Below, one piece after another: positions 34,401-44,149 of a DNA stretch of 64,000 bases. The stretch's first letter is position 1; the number at the start of each line of letters is the position of its first letter. The DNA is from Macrothele yani (taxonomy: Eukaryota > Arthropoda > Arachnida > Araneae > Macrothelidae), in NCBI GenBank assembly GCA_039090855.1, contig CM077027.1:102962424-103026423 (forward strand), given 5' to 3'. The translations under genes were made by a program, and so were the position numbers. Under the pieces are notes generated by a model. That model was not told the origin of the DNA. It did not search any database and worked only from the letters and a program-made list of their open reading frames with translations.

Positions 34401-34539
34401 CTCTTACTGATTCCAGTCGCATCACTCCTTATATTTTTGGATTGCTGCATACGTCATGTCATTTCCGTTTACAGAGCCGCCCACAGCGCCACATTTGCAT
34501 AACGCCAGCTGTCTCTAATTCAATTGCTCTTTAGTGTAT

Positions 34540-34868
34540 TCGTTCGAGCTGATTTCAGCCCAGTTTATTAACCCGGAAATATTTCGTTCCGACCTGTTAA
34601 AAGGTTAAAGGTCATCTTTTTCTTTCTTTATAACGGTCACACATTTCCGTACTGCGACTAGTAAAACTGCTCTTCACTGCTGTTTTGTTAATAGAATTCT
34701 TTTCGTACGTAATCTGAAGCAGAGTGAGTAGAATCGTGCATTAGTAGCTTTCAACGCCCATTCCTTCCAATCTCGCAGAACCGGAGGCTCGGTTTCACCT
34801 ATGAAATTACATGCAGTAACCAAAAAATAATTATGGACTTTTATACGCGCAATCTCTCTCTATTTTTA
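34540..34868. other. No recognisable gene
   Basis: Unassigned sequence between a Tc1 element and a SINE tail. Confidence 0.35.
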
Positions 34869-34906
34869 AGTTGCTCACGGGGGTCGTTAACCCTTCAATA
34901 AAAAAA
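34869..34906 (+). mobile_element. SINE family 1, 3' tail only
   Basis: Only AGTTGCTCACGGGGGTCGTT, the CCTTCAAT end and the A tail remain: a severely 5'-truncated copy, as expected from incomplete reverse transcription. Confidence 0.75.
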
Positions 34907-35141
34907 TCTGTTTTATGAAAGATTATGCTGCATAAAATCCAAAGGACGTGGTTCACATCAATGAACTCCAGTTGCTAGTTTTAATAACTTCCTGTGGAAC
35001 AATATTTTTTTCAGAATAATCCATTGTCTTTTCCGAAGCCCAAAACATGTCATGAAATTAGTCAAGTTCTTCTCCTCTGCTCATTATGGTTTTCAAAATC
35101 CTCATATTCCCAGTCTTTGTATTCCATTGCAATCCTCAATC

Positions 35142-35320
35142 TCATTCGTCCGAAAGGGGTCCGGGTTTGAATCCCGGTGAGGCATGGATGTTGTGTTTGT
35201 CTTACGGCACTGGCTCTCTTCCTCCCCTGGAAGCAGTGACCCTAAATTAGGGACAGGCGACTGCTTACAGCCCATTGAGTTGCTCACGGTGGTAGCTAAA
35301 CCTCCAATCAATAAAAAAAA
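35142..35320 (+). mobile_element. tRNA-derived SINE, family 1 (copy g), 5'-truncated
   Basis: Starts inside the tRNA-like head (CATTCGTCCG), so box A is lost. Box B GGGTTTGAATCC, body, and 3' end with A tail are present. Confidence 0.9.
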
Positions 35321-35484
35321 TTCTCAATCCGTCAATCTAGTTCTCTTCCTATTCTACAATCAAGGAACTGTTTTCTACTTAATGGAAGTTTTATAACATT
35401 TACTCAGAAACTCCCCGTCACCTAATTTGCGGTAACTTATCTGTTTTGTTTTTGTTTTGCACTAAACGGAAAAATTAGTGTGTA

Positions 35485-36608
35485 CACCCAAATAACAATA
35501 TGCAAAGCACAGGTTTCGGGTCGAGTCACGTGGGACACTGAAACTCGCAATGCCTATAAATAGAGCAGGTCTCTGCACATCGGAAACAAATCACGGAAAT
35601 GTAATCGCGGGTGAAGGCAGCGTGTGTTTGGCCGTTGCTAGATAATAGCTGACGCGAAAGCCTGTTCTGTTGTTCAACCACCGCAACTGCTGAACTGTTG
35701 GGATTTCCACATCATATCGTCAAACGTACATACCATAACTACGTCAAATACGGCGGAATTTCCAACCAACCGGAGAAATGCGGCCGTAAACGTGCAACTG
35801 ACTCTCGAGGTGAGCGCAGACTCTTCGGAATACTAATAAGGATTCTCAAGGCTACGGGGAAGAAAGTGACGCAGGAATTTACGATGGATATCCATATGCA
35901 TGTCCATCGTATCGTTAAAAAATAGCTAATGACAGTCAATGTCCACATCGTGTTCTTTTGTTGACCGTAATGCACAGATAGGCTGCAGTTTGCAATCGCA
36001 ACTGGAGCGCGGAGTATCAGAAACACGTGATCTGGTCTGAGAAATCGTGGTTTCAATTCCATCACGCCGATGGGAAAGTGCGTGTGTGGCGCAAACCACA
36101 TGAAGCGATGCACCCAGATGTTTGGGATGTACAAAAAGGTGGAGGCAGCGTAACAGTTTGCCGTGCGTTTACATGGGCTTCCTTGAGATTCTTAATAGTT
36201 GTCGATACATCCGTCACCGGCACCGGGTATGTGAACATCCTCGCGGACCATCTACATCTGTTCGTAACGATTCTCTTTCAGCATCAAGACGCCATCTTTC
36301 AACAGGACAATGCCGCACCGCATAGTTTCCGAGTGGCGAACAATTGGCTTCAGGGCATTCAAATGACTTTACCATATTCGAGGCTCGCTCAATCGCTGTA
36401 CCTCAACCCCACTGAGAACTTGTGAGGTGAATTGAGATGACCTTTCCAAGCCCGCCAGCCCCCACCGGTAACTGTGAATGCTCTACATAGGCGGTCCTTG
36501 CATCAGGGGCGTCAGTAGCACCTCTTTGTTTTCAACACCACATTCATTTTTATACCAAGACATCTAGATGTGAGGCAAAAGATGGATCAGCACGTTAATC
36601 CGTAGGTG
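35485..36608 (+). mobile_element. Tc1-like element, degraded
   Basis: Weak terminal repeats (CACCCAAATAAC at 35485, CACCTACGGATTAAC in reverse ending 36608) with TA next to both. Ends are tentative. Confidence 0.6.
35690..36425 (+). pseudogene. Tc1-like transposase, degraded
   Basis: Frame 35698-35925 carries the second helix-turn-helix module (FPHHIVKRTYHNYVKYGG). A second frame, 36027-36425, carries the catalytic domain. VIWSEKSWFQFHHADGKVRV has Glu where the first catalytic Asp should be. FQQDNAAPHS keeps the second Asp. LNPTENL is cut by a stop at the third catalytic site. Frameshift near 35930. Inactive. Confidence 0.75.
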
Positions 36609-36751
36609 TATATAATAATTTGTTCATTCACTTACGTTCTTCCGAATTCCATGTTTCCCTGAGGAAAAAAGAAAAAGACTTGTATTTCTTCCTTTCCTGA
36701 TCTTGAGGACCGCAAGCCTTGTGACCCTGCTGCATGTATTTATAGGTATGC

Positions 36752-36925
36752 TGCCACAGGGGTCCAGTGGTCTGAGGTTCTGGCTTCTGACCATTTGTCG
36801 TTCAAAGGTAGGCTCGACTTCGAACATTGAGAGAGGCATGGCGCGATGCTTGTCTGATGGTCCCGTCCCTTATCTTGAACCTGTGACCCGCAAATTGTTC
36901 ATGGTGGTCGTTAAAGTTCGAAACA
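36752..36925 (+). mobile_element. SINE family 1 (copy h), strongly diverged
   Basis: GTCCAGTGGTCTGAGGTTCT (box A area), CTCGACTTCGAAC (box B area) and TGGTGGTCGTTAAA near the 3' end follow the family order. Many changes and a shortened body. Confidence 0.6.
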
Positions 36926-36935
36926 ATAAGAAACA

Positions 36936-37221
36936 TACAAATTTTGAAGATGACAATCCGATTTTTGGCGTAAATGTGACAAGGATGGTAAGTCAGATAA
37001 TATCCGAACACTTGAAAAATTTCATATTCAAATTGATCGGAAACCTGAAACTTGGTCGTTCTGGGTGGTGTAGTGGTTAGCATACTCGGGCGTTTTCTGG
37101 GAGACGCGGGTTCGAGTCCCGCTCCAGGACGATGAAAATTTTCAAGTTTTTGGATATTATCTGACTTACCATCCTTGTCAAATTTATGCCAAAAATCGGA
37201 TTGTCATCTTCAAAATTTGTA
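36936..37221. repeat. 90-bp inverted repeat enclosing a tRNA-like unit
   Basis: 36936-37025 and 37132-37221 are reverse complements with about five mismatches. The loop holds a tRNA-like sequence (37058-37130) preceded by TTCAAATTGATCGGAAACCT. The arms contain no coding frame. It could be a hairpin-type non-autonomous element or an inverted duplication around a SINE. Confidence 0.85.
37058..37130 (+). tRNA. tRNA-like sequence (SINE family 2 head), copy 1
   Basis: Acceptor-like ends TTCTGGG and TCCAGGA pair. TGTAGTGGTTAGCAT resembles box A and GGGTTCGAGTCCCGC gives a perfect T stem-loop. The body resembles Glu/Asp-type tRNAs. The anticodon loop is non-canonical (C at position 33), so it is more likely a SINE head or pseudo-tRNA than a functional gene. 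Confidence 0.6.
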
Positions 37222-37345
37222 TTATATGGCGTAATCCGGTATTTCTTTCATGATTTATCTGCTTCTCCGGTCAAACACGGGATAAGATTCTTAACCTCCA
37301 GATTCGCTAAACATGAATGCCGGTTGCTTCAACTAGCGAATCCTG

Positions 37346-37458
37346 TGATGGTTATATTCAAATTGATCGAAAACTTGAAACTTGGTCGTTCTGGGTGGTG
37401 TAGTGGTTAGCATACCAGGGCGTTTTCTTGGAGACGCGGGTTCAAGACCCGTCTAGGA
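37346..37458 (+). mobile_element. tRNA-like SINE family 2, copy 2 with upstream flank
   Basis: 37346-37384 repeats the sequence in front of copy 1, followed by the same tRNA-like head (GGTGTAGTGGTTAGCATACC...GACGCGGGTTCAAGACCCG). Truncated at about 37458, where the Tc1 fold-back begins. Confidence 0.7.
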
Positions 37459-37463
37459 TGACC

Positions 37464-38459
37464 CTTCGAGACATGCTTTCGAAACGGTTTCGGAACACAG
37501 CGATAGGTATGTTGTGTTCCGAACCCGTTTCGAAAGCATGTCTTGAAGGTACATAACTACATAACTGTTGCTTAGTAGTAGGCTTTGGTTCCACACTTCT
37601 TTTTCCATTCAGTACATAACTACATAACTGTTGCTTAGTAGTAGGCTTTGGTTCCACACTTTTTATGCGACGCTCTAATTCATCCCATAGGTGCTCTATG
37701 GGATTACGATCAGGGTTCTGTGCTGGCCAGTCCACACACGATACGGAATTATTGTCAAACCACGCCGTAACAGTCCTTGCTTTATGTTTAGGTGCATTAT
37801 CTTGCTGGTACAAACAAGGCTTGGTTCCATAGTATTGCCACAGAGTTGGTAGGACATAATTGCCCAGAATATCGAGGTAAACGTGCTGGTTAACAGGTTT
37901 GTCCACGATAACCAATGGGCCGGTACCATACCACGAAAAACACCCCCACAGGAGTACACTGCCAGCTCCAAACTTGACCGTAGGAACAGTACAATGTGGT
38001 AAATAGCGTTCCCCTGGCTGCCACCATACCCACACACGGCCATCAGACTGATGAATAAATGGTCTTTACACTATGCTAAACGACGAGTAGCATTCCGAGT
38101 GGAGATGAAAGGCTTATGAGCAGCCGCAAGACTACGGCAACCCTTGGTATGAAGTTATCTGCGAATTGTACAAGTACATACCGAGGTTCCAGCATTTTTA
38201 CTCACCCGTACACTGAGGTCTTGCGCAGTACTCCGTCGATTTTCTGTAACGACTCTCCTGAAGCTTCGATGTCCTCTATCACTGATTGTCTTTGGTCTGA
38301 AGGCACGTCATGTGTCTTCCACTTATTCAGTACATCCAAAACAGTTGACTTGGGTATGTTTAAACGCCTCTCGGTTTCTCTTATGAACAACCCAGTAATA
38401 TAACATCCAACAATCTTTCCTTTCTCAAAGTCAGTTCTCTCCCGCCGCGACATTTCCAC
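37464..38459 (-). pseudogene. Tc1-like transposase with 21-residue in-frame duplication
   Basis: N-terminal part 38202-38459: RRERTDFEKGKIVGCYITGL and IPKSTVLDVLNKWK form a helix-turn-helix. Catalytic part 37442-38035: YQQDNAPKHKARTVTAWFDN keeps the second Asp and [14 protein letters not shown] the Glu. A 63-bp tandem duplication (37549-37674) repeats KSVEPKPTTKQQLCSYV in frame just after the catalytic Glu. The C-terminal ESMSRRV runs into the hairpin. The region between the frames (38036-38201) is shifted. Probably inactive. Confidence 0.8.
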
Positions 38460-38601
38460 TCAACCTCACAATGCGATATGATCGCGGTCAGCTGCAGACT
38501 TGTTTTTATACCGTTTGCAGCTGTACCGCGCATCTTAACAAAGCAGCGGATCCGTTCATTTGCTTTTGAAGGGGTGTCCGGGGACCTTTGTCAATATAGT
38601 G
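37464..38601 (-). mobile_element. Tc1-like element, one end replaced by a fold-back
   Basis: The right terminus is CACTATATTGACAAAGGTCC on the minus strand, ending 38601, with TA following. The expected left terminus is missing. Instead a 36-bp hairpin (37464-37499 versus 37513-37548, two mismatches) closes the element. The same family occurs at 59737-60630. Confidence 0.8.
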
Positions 38602-38639
38602 TAAATCAAGCTGTTCTTTCCATATAACATAACCACAGA

Positions 38640-38742
38640 AATTTGAAAATTTGATCGTCTTGAAACGGCAATCGAACCCACATCTCCCGATTTGCGCTCG
38701 AGTATGCTAACCATTACACTACCCAGGACAATGAAATCCAAA
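38640..38742 (-). mobile_element. tRNA-like SINE family 2, copy 3
   Basis: On the minus strand, TCCTGGGTAGTGTAATGGTT, then GTGGGTTCGATTGCC (box B) and a tail GACGATCAAATTTTCAA resemble copies 1 and 2, including the AAATTTTCAA tail. Not a plausible functional tRNA. Confidence 0.65.
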
Positions 38743-38744
38743 CA

Positions 38745-39235
38745 ACCGAGGTATATATTCTAATGCTGTCATTTACACGGAAACTTCATACATGGTTTTT
38801 GTCCAATAGTTGATGAAAATGCTATCCTCAGAGTTTCGACCAATTACCCCCTGGTCCTCAAGAAATGTGCAAAGTAAAACGAGTAAACCTATCAATTTTC
38901 ACGTTTCTCCCCAAACATAAAGACAACCGTTTCAATGAATTTTTCAAAACAGTTGGTGATGTACCAAATCTTTAAAGCAGATACCAACTTAAAATATCTT
39001 TATAACTTTTTAATAATCTTGTTAACTGAGATTGACAGCTTCTCAAAACAGCTTACTGGTTTCATTATTGTAATCCTTTCCCAAATCTGGGAATTTCGTT
39101 TCTTTTACTTTTTCTCTAAGAATAATGATTTGTGAAACAAAAGTTTAAAAAACAAATACAACAAATGTAAAAAATGATGATGACGATGGAAAATAAGTTT
39201 CAGTGCGGTAAGTGTAAAAAAACATTATTTTTTGT
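38745..39235 (+). other. Intron sequence upstream of host exon C
   Basis: AT-rich; ends in a poly-T and CAG acceptor at 39230-39245. No element recognised. Confidence 0.4.
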
Positions 39236-39245
39236 TTTTTTACAG

Positions 39246-39614
39246 GCCCCGGAAGTCGAGCCTACACCAAGTACTTCGGCGCAAACGCAACAAGTTCTGG
39301 CAACACCCGGGCCATCAGTCAGAAGGAAACGAGTGTCAGACTTAAGCAAAGATGAAAAAAAGGCTCTGTATCTCAGAGAAAGGCCTTTCCAAATTACCCT
39401 ACACAGCAGAGCCTATAGGACGCCCATAGACAAGGACGTTGCTAAAAGGACAAAGACCTACGTCCAAAACAGAGTGGGATATTCTGCCTCGTACGTATTC
39501 AAAAAACAGAAAAAAGCAATGGTATTTGCATTGAAAACACAGCAGGACGTACAGAGGCTAGATTTTGAATATCTGGAAAATGAATTGGGCCTCGTGGAAC
39601 TTCAGCATTGCTGA
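39246..39614 (+). CDS. Host gene terminal exon C, unknown basic domain
   Basis: A pyrimidine tract ending TTTTTTTACAG|GCC defines the acceptor. The frame is open for 122 codons to TGA at 39612-39614, and AATAAA follows at 39649-39654. The first 25 residues (APEVEPTPSTSAQTQQVLAT) continue the acidic/Pro linker style of exons A and B. The rest is a charged domain: RKRVSDLSKDEKKALYLRER, a middle part with AYRTPIDKDVAKRTKTYVQN and YVFKKQKKAMVFALKTQQDV, and a C-terminal acidic LDFEYLENELGLVEL. I recognise no catalytic motif and no zinc-binding pattern. Phase 0 agrees with exon B. The intervening 12.8-kb intron contains PLE3, SINEs and at least four Tc1 copies. The same exon set could alternatively be a long-lived transposon gene, but splice signals and a polyadenylation signal favour a host gene. 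Confidence 0.65.
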   Translation, partial: APEVEPTPSTSAQTQQVLATPGPSVRRKRVSDLSKDEKKALYLRERPFQITLHSRAYRTPIDKDVAKRTKTYVQNRVGYSASYVFKKQKKAMVFALKTQQDVQRLDFEYLENELGLVELQHC

Positions 39615-39648
39615 AAATTGTGCTGAATTATTATAAATTCTAAATTAA

Positions 39649-39654
39649 AATAAA
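39649..39654 (+). terminator. Polyadenylation signal AATAAA after host exon C
   Basis: AATAAA 35 nt after the stop codon of exon C; consistent with the 3' end of the host transcript. Confidence 0.55.
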
Positions 39655-39718
39655 TTCCAAATTTGGCTGATCAAGATGACGCCCGTCTAGGCAAAAATTA
39701 GATTCACTTTGGCAGTTT

Positions 39719-39920
39719 GGATTACTCCAGGATTGGCAATGATTGTAGAACCACTGTGTTTTGATAACACGTTCAGAAACAAGAAAGGTGACATTGGATT
39801 ACACCAGGATTGGCAATGATTGTAGAATCACTGTGTTTTGATAACACGTTCAGAAACAAGAAAGATGACATTGAATTACACCAGGATTGGCCATGATTGC
39901 ATAATCACTGTTCTGACAAC
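39719..39920. repeat. 77-bp tandem repeat, about 2.6 copies
   Basis: GGATTGGCAATGATTGTAGA recurs at 39733 and 39810, and in worn form at 39887, together with TTTTGATAACACGTTCAGAA. It lies directly after the host gene and before a Tc1 remnant. Confidence 0.85.
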
Positions 39921-39929
39921 ACGCCAAGA

Positions 39930-40640
39930 AGCATCGGAATGCCAGAACAATTGGACGTTATTAGCTATAGTGGCTGCAAAGTGGAATTGCTCATTGCCGT
40001 CGTATAACAGGTGCAGTCGGATGGACGTCTACACACACAGATCGGCGTAATTTCCGTGCCATAGGCTGTGAGCATTCGACGGGCAGTAGTCATCGACAAG
40101 GTGCATCCCCATCATGATTCGGACGCTGAATTGAAGATCGGTGTAAAGTAGTCTGCGCTCCCATCACCTTAACGTCACCCGCCATTCAACTTAGCTCATC
40201 GCCAAGCTCTGCTGGAGAGGTGCCCTAGAAGAGGTGCCTAGCGACAGAAATGGCACCATGTCTGGTTCAGCGATGAGTCTCGATTCCATCACGATGCCGA
40301 CGATCGTCGGGTCCGCTTTTTTTTTCAGTAAGATAAAGATAGGCCACACACTGCTATCATCTTTCAGGCGTGCCACAAGAGGTCCATATGTTTGCACTCC
40401 CAGCGAGGTCTCCGGACCTATCACCCATCAAGAACAAATGGGTTCTCATTGGACGACTCTTGCAAGTCTCTCCTCGGCCGTCCAGGAATACCCTTGAGTG
40501 GTGGGACAAGATAAGCGTTACATGGTCCCAGATATTTCAGTGCACCATTAGAGGACTGAGTCACTCAATACTACGCCTTGTGTATGATTGCACTTCACAA
40601 CACCGTGGTCTCACAAGGTGATGACTGCTGTCACGTGATT
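39930..40640 (+). pseudogene. Tc1-like transposase remnant
   Basis: Plus-strand pieces: WFSDESRFHHDADDRRVRFF (first catalytic Asp) at about 40258-40320, followed almost at once by DRPHTAIIFQACHKRS (second motif region). About 60 codons are deleted between them. RTYHPSRTNGFSLDDS is a worn SPDLNPIEHVWD equivalent. Ends were not identified. Confidence 0.65.
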
Positions 40641-40950
40641 GTGTCTTGTAGCCTATCTAGCTGATGATGCCTGGAAATTAAATCGTGCATTATTCAGCTT
40701 ATATTCTAAGTCTCTGGTGATTTTCGGTTCATTTGGCTTATTCTCTCTGAGTGGGGTGATAAATAATACATTGGTGTGCAAAACTTAGGACGAGTCAGGT
40801 TTTGACTTGTAGCGTCTCACAGGAGCAGCCTGGATATGTGAAATTCAAACCATAGGAACTCCATCACTTACACAAATGATGACGGAAACAACACCGACGC
40901 AACTGCAGATATTAAATAATATGGTGAAACTTGTCAGAATTGGCTATATA

Positions 40951-42097
40951 TTGGGTTGTCGGAAAAGTCATGACGTAGTTTGGCACCCGAAGGCGGTTGG
41001 GCAGTTTTGGAAGCATTAGAGGCATGCGCAGCTCTGTTATCGCTATGGCATTCGACAGGTGCCATTTCTAGCTGCAGTCTAAAAGAAATAGTGAGCGGTT
41101 TGGTTGATTTGCGGAGATTTGACATCAAGTTGAAGATGGAAGACCAAACTGTGCATTTTCGCCACATTTTACTGTTTTACTTCCGTAAAGGGAAGAACGC
41201 GCGTCAAGTTTGTGAAAAGTTGCGTAACGTGTACGGTGATAATGCTCTACAAGAACGTCTGTGCCAGTGGTGGTTCGCAAAATTCCGTGCTGGTGATTTT
41301 GACCTCAACGATGTTCCTCGGTCGGGGAGGCCCACCGAGGTTGATGACGACTAAATCAAGGCATTGATCGAGTCAAACCCACGTTACACGACACAAGAGA
41401 TTGCAGACACATTGCACATCCATCATTCAAGCGTTCACGACCACCTGAAGAAGCTGGGATACGTAAGCAGCTCGATGTGTGGGTTCCTCATGAACTCAAA
41501 GAAGCTCAATTGACGGCGCGTATAAACATCTTCGATATGCTCATTAAACGTGAGGAAAACGATCCTTTTTTGAAGCGATTGATATCTGGTGACGAAAAGT
41601 GGATTGTGCACAACAATGTACTGTGCAAACGTTCTTGGTCCCGACGTGCTGCTTCGCCTCAAACGACATCCAAAGCAGACATTCATCAGCGGAAGGTTCT
41701 GGTCTCAGTGTGGTGGGATTTTAAAGGTGTCGTGTTTTTCGAGCTCCTAATACGGAACCAAACAATCAATTCGAATATGTACTGTCGGCAATTGGACAGT
41801 TTGAACGAATCCATCATCCAGAAACGTTAAGAGCTCGTTCGTCGTAAAGGTCTTCAACAGTCCTTGCGTGGTATAACGTTCAATTCAGATGAGGCTGTAA
41901 ATCATCCCCTTGTACAGTTTTTCGCCACGAAGGACGGGTCCTTCCATGAACGAGGCATTCTGCAGCTCACTGGCAGATGGCAAAAAGTCATCGAACAAAA
42001 CGGGCATTATATCATTGATTGATCTTTGCTCTTTCTATCAATAAATGACCTTTGTAAAACACGGCTAAAATACGTCATGACTTTTCCGACAACCCAA
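40951..42097 (+). mobile_element. Mariner element nested in Tc1
   Basis: Perfect 27-bp terminal repeats (starting TTGGGTTGTCGGAAAAGTCA) with TA target duplications at 40949-40950 and 42098-42099. Length 1147 bp. Perfect TIRs suggest recent insertion. Confidence 0.95.
41135..42021 (+). pseudogene. Mariner transposase with internal deletion
   Basis: Helix-turn-helix half 41135-41354: FRKGKNARQVCEKLRNVYGD then WWFAKFRAGDFDLNDVPRSG RPTEVDDD, ended by a TAA at codon 73 of the frame. The second half (41477-41830) has the mariner WVPHEL box and GDEKWI with the first catalytic Asp. The segment that should hold the second and third Asp (HDNARPH and YSPDLAP) is deleted. A C-terminal FNSDEAVNHPLVQFFATKDG ends at 42021. 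Non-autonomous, but its TIRs could be used in trans. Confidence 0.88.
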
Positions 42098-43152
42098 TAG
42101 CATTGGATGCCATGATACAGATGCATCACTGCCGAAGACGGTACGAATATAAGAGGAGATCTTCAGTAGAAGATGAGTGATTTGCACCGTCTGCTTATAT
42201 TTTGTACTAGGTTGTTGATGAGTCCTTGCAATAATATCACACATTCTTCCGTTAGTGCCGTCTTCAGCAGTTGGACAATTGTCGGTGTGAGTTGACGTAC
42301 TGCAACGCATCTCTCCAGAGCGTTTTAATTGAGTTCTATGGAATTTATAGGTCAGGAGGAAGTGCTCGCTGACCCATTCGCTGAATGTCTTCGCTTTCCA
42401 ACAGTTCGTGAACAGCCACCCTACGATGAGATGTGACGTTATCGTCCATAAACACGAACTGTGGGGCAGCACATCGGAACAGACGAACATAGGGAAGGTT
42501 TACGTCATTATAGTAGCGCGCACCGGTTACCGTATCTCCTTCCTGTACCCGTGCATTCATCAGTCAGAATCCCTTCCCATGCGAGAACACCGCGGTAGCC
42601 ATATTTATATCTTTCATTGATGTTTTCGCAACGACCGAGTGTCTATCTCAGGCCTGATTAGCTGATGTCCAGAATCGCCAGAGAGACTGAATCTTCTCTC
42701 ACCAGTAAAGGGTACCGCGCCCGTTGTTGTGCTATCAAATCGTTATGTTTTTGGACTACTGTAAACAGTTTCTCAGTTGTTAATGGAACAAAGAGTACTG
42801 GTCGTTTGGCAAACAGTCCACCTTCATGTAGTCTCCTGGCCACAGTAAACCGCAATATTGTGCTTCCTGTGCTCATGTTTAGTTGTTTTGCAAGATGACA
42901 TGCTGTCTGATGTCGATCTCTCTTGGCCTGCAGGAGCAGATAGCAGTCCTTGCTGGGAATAGCTTTTGGTTGACCACCACCACCAGTCTTTCGCACAGCT
43001 GAGCATGTAATTCTATAGGTCGACCAACCACGCGATAAGATGCTATGGGCAATACCGAACTCTTGGGCAACGCTCATCACATTTCTCCCCTCCTCGAGCC
43101 TCACAATTATTCGACCTGGAGTAAAATCATCAAGATGTTCTCGACGGGTCAT
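42098..43152 (-). pseudogene. Tc1-like transposase interrupted by mariner
   Basis: N-terminal frame 42658-43152: MTRREHLDDFTPGRIIVRLE, helix-turn-helix EFGIAHSILSRGWSTYR, and LHEGGLFAKRPVLFVPLT. A shifted frame, 42345-42560, has FMDDNVTSHRRVAVHELLES (second catalytic Asp) and worn RALPPDLINSIE. The first catalytic Asp segment near 42670 is VREDSVSL in place of FTDESRVSL. Frameshifts near 42655 and 42350. Dead copy, 60-70 percent similar by eye to the 9180-10223 transposase. Confidence 0.8.
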
Positions 43153-43429
43153 TTAGTCGTCTCTATTACACAACAAACACAATTGAACCTCTGTAACACT
43201 TATGCACACCGCCCGGTGACACTCCGCCCAACTGATGCTATTGGACTGCGTGAGCGCATTGTGTTCTCACATGACGCACATCATACATCATGCTCCATTA
43301 TCACGCATGTGTTGTTGCTCCTGTTCCCAGACACGGTCCTGAGTTAATTTGTGTTTGGGTGCTGCTGCTATTTACGGCGTTATTTCACATTTTCCACTTC
43401 GTCCTTAAGTTAGGCACACCAATGTAGAA

Positions 43430-44140
43430 CACTTCCAACATGAAAAAAATTCTAAGCTAATTTTCAAAAAAGGGGAAGAAGAAACAAAACTGATTATACC
43501 GCAAAGTGTAAAAATTTTAGATGTATAAATTTATTATTTAAAATGTATAATATGCGTGGTATTCATATAAATTTTCAATGGATTTCCAGAATCGGTAAAT
43601 TGCAAGCAGAAACAAGCGCTTGCGCAAACTGGTTGCAGAACTGAGCGCTATGAACAATCAGAAATATATGCAAAATATTTCTTACAGGGGAAGATATCGG
43701 AAGAAAACAAACTCTCCAAATCGAATTTCTGAAGCTGAGAGATCGAGCAAAACATAACTTAGCACCTCTAGCGGGAAAAACTGTGTGTTATTTGGAAAGG
43801 AAAATGAGCGCAAAGTGTTATTCACAATAAAGACCATCTGGCGGGTTTTTAGAAGCAGTGAAACACTTACAAATAGAAATATGCCCTGACATCTATTGGC
43901 AACAGAAATATGCTTTATGAAGAAGTAAAAAATCAAATATGTAAAGAGTATTCTTCAGAGCAAAAACTATAAGGCGGGAAAACAATTTTTCGAATACGAG
44001 TTTCAGAAACAGAGACGGTGACAACAGGTTATACACCCGTCGGCCACTGAATTATAAATCTTCATGCAGATGTACATAAATGTCCTTTTTGCAGCGTGTA
44101 TAAAAAATACGAGGCCACGGGCGACACCACGTGATCTAAG
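43430..44140. other. Unassigned sequence, possibly old satellite
   Basis: CTCTAGCGGGAAAAA (43768) and ATCTGGCGGG (43829) vaguely recall the satellite cores at 24.2-25.8 kb, but spacing is irregular. No gene seen. Confidence 0.3.
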
Positions 44141-44149
44141 TAACTATTT

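Larger units (their letters stand above)
33300..34536 (-). mobile_element. Tc1-like element with complete TIRs
   Basis: Ends CACTGAAAAGCAATTAAATT (33300) and the reverse complement of CACTAAAGAGCAATTGAATT (34536) pair with a few mismatches. TA flanks both sides (33298-33299, 34537-34538). Length 1237 bp. Confidence 0.9.
40769..43424 (-). mobile_element. Tc1-like element interrupted by a mariner
   Basis: Ends CATTGGTGTGCAAAACTTAG (40769) and the reverse complement of CATTGGTGTGCCTAACTTAA (43424) are flanked by TA on both sides. The element is split by the mariner at 40951-42097. It belongs to the family of the 9039-10487 copy. Confidence 0.9.

Noticed and set aside
43680..44040. Continuation of the CTCF-like satellite
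   Set aside because: Only two loose GGCGGG-type cores with irregular spacing; similarity not convincing by eye.
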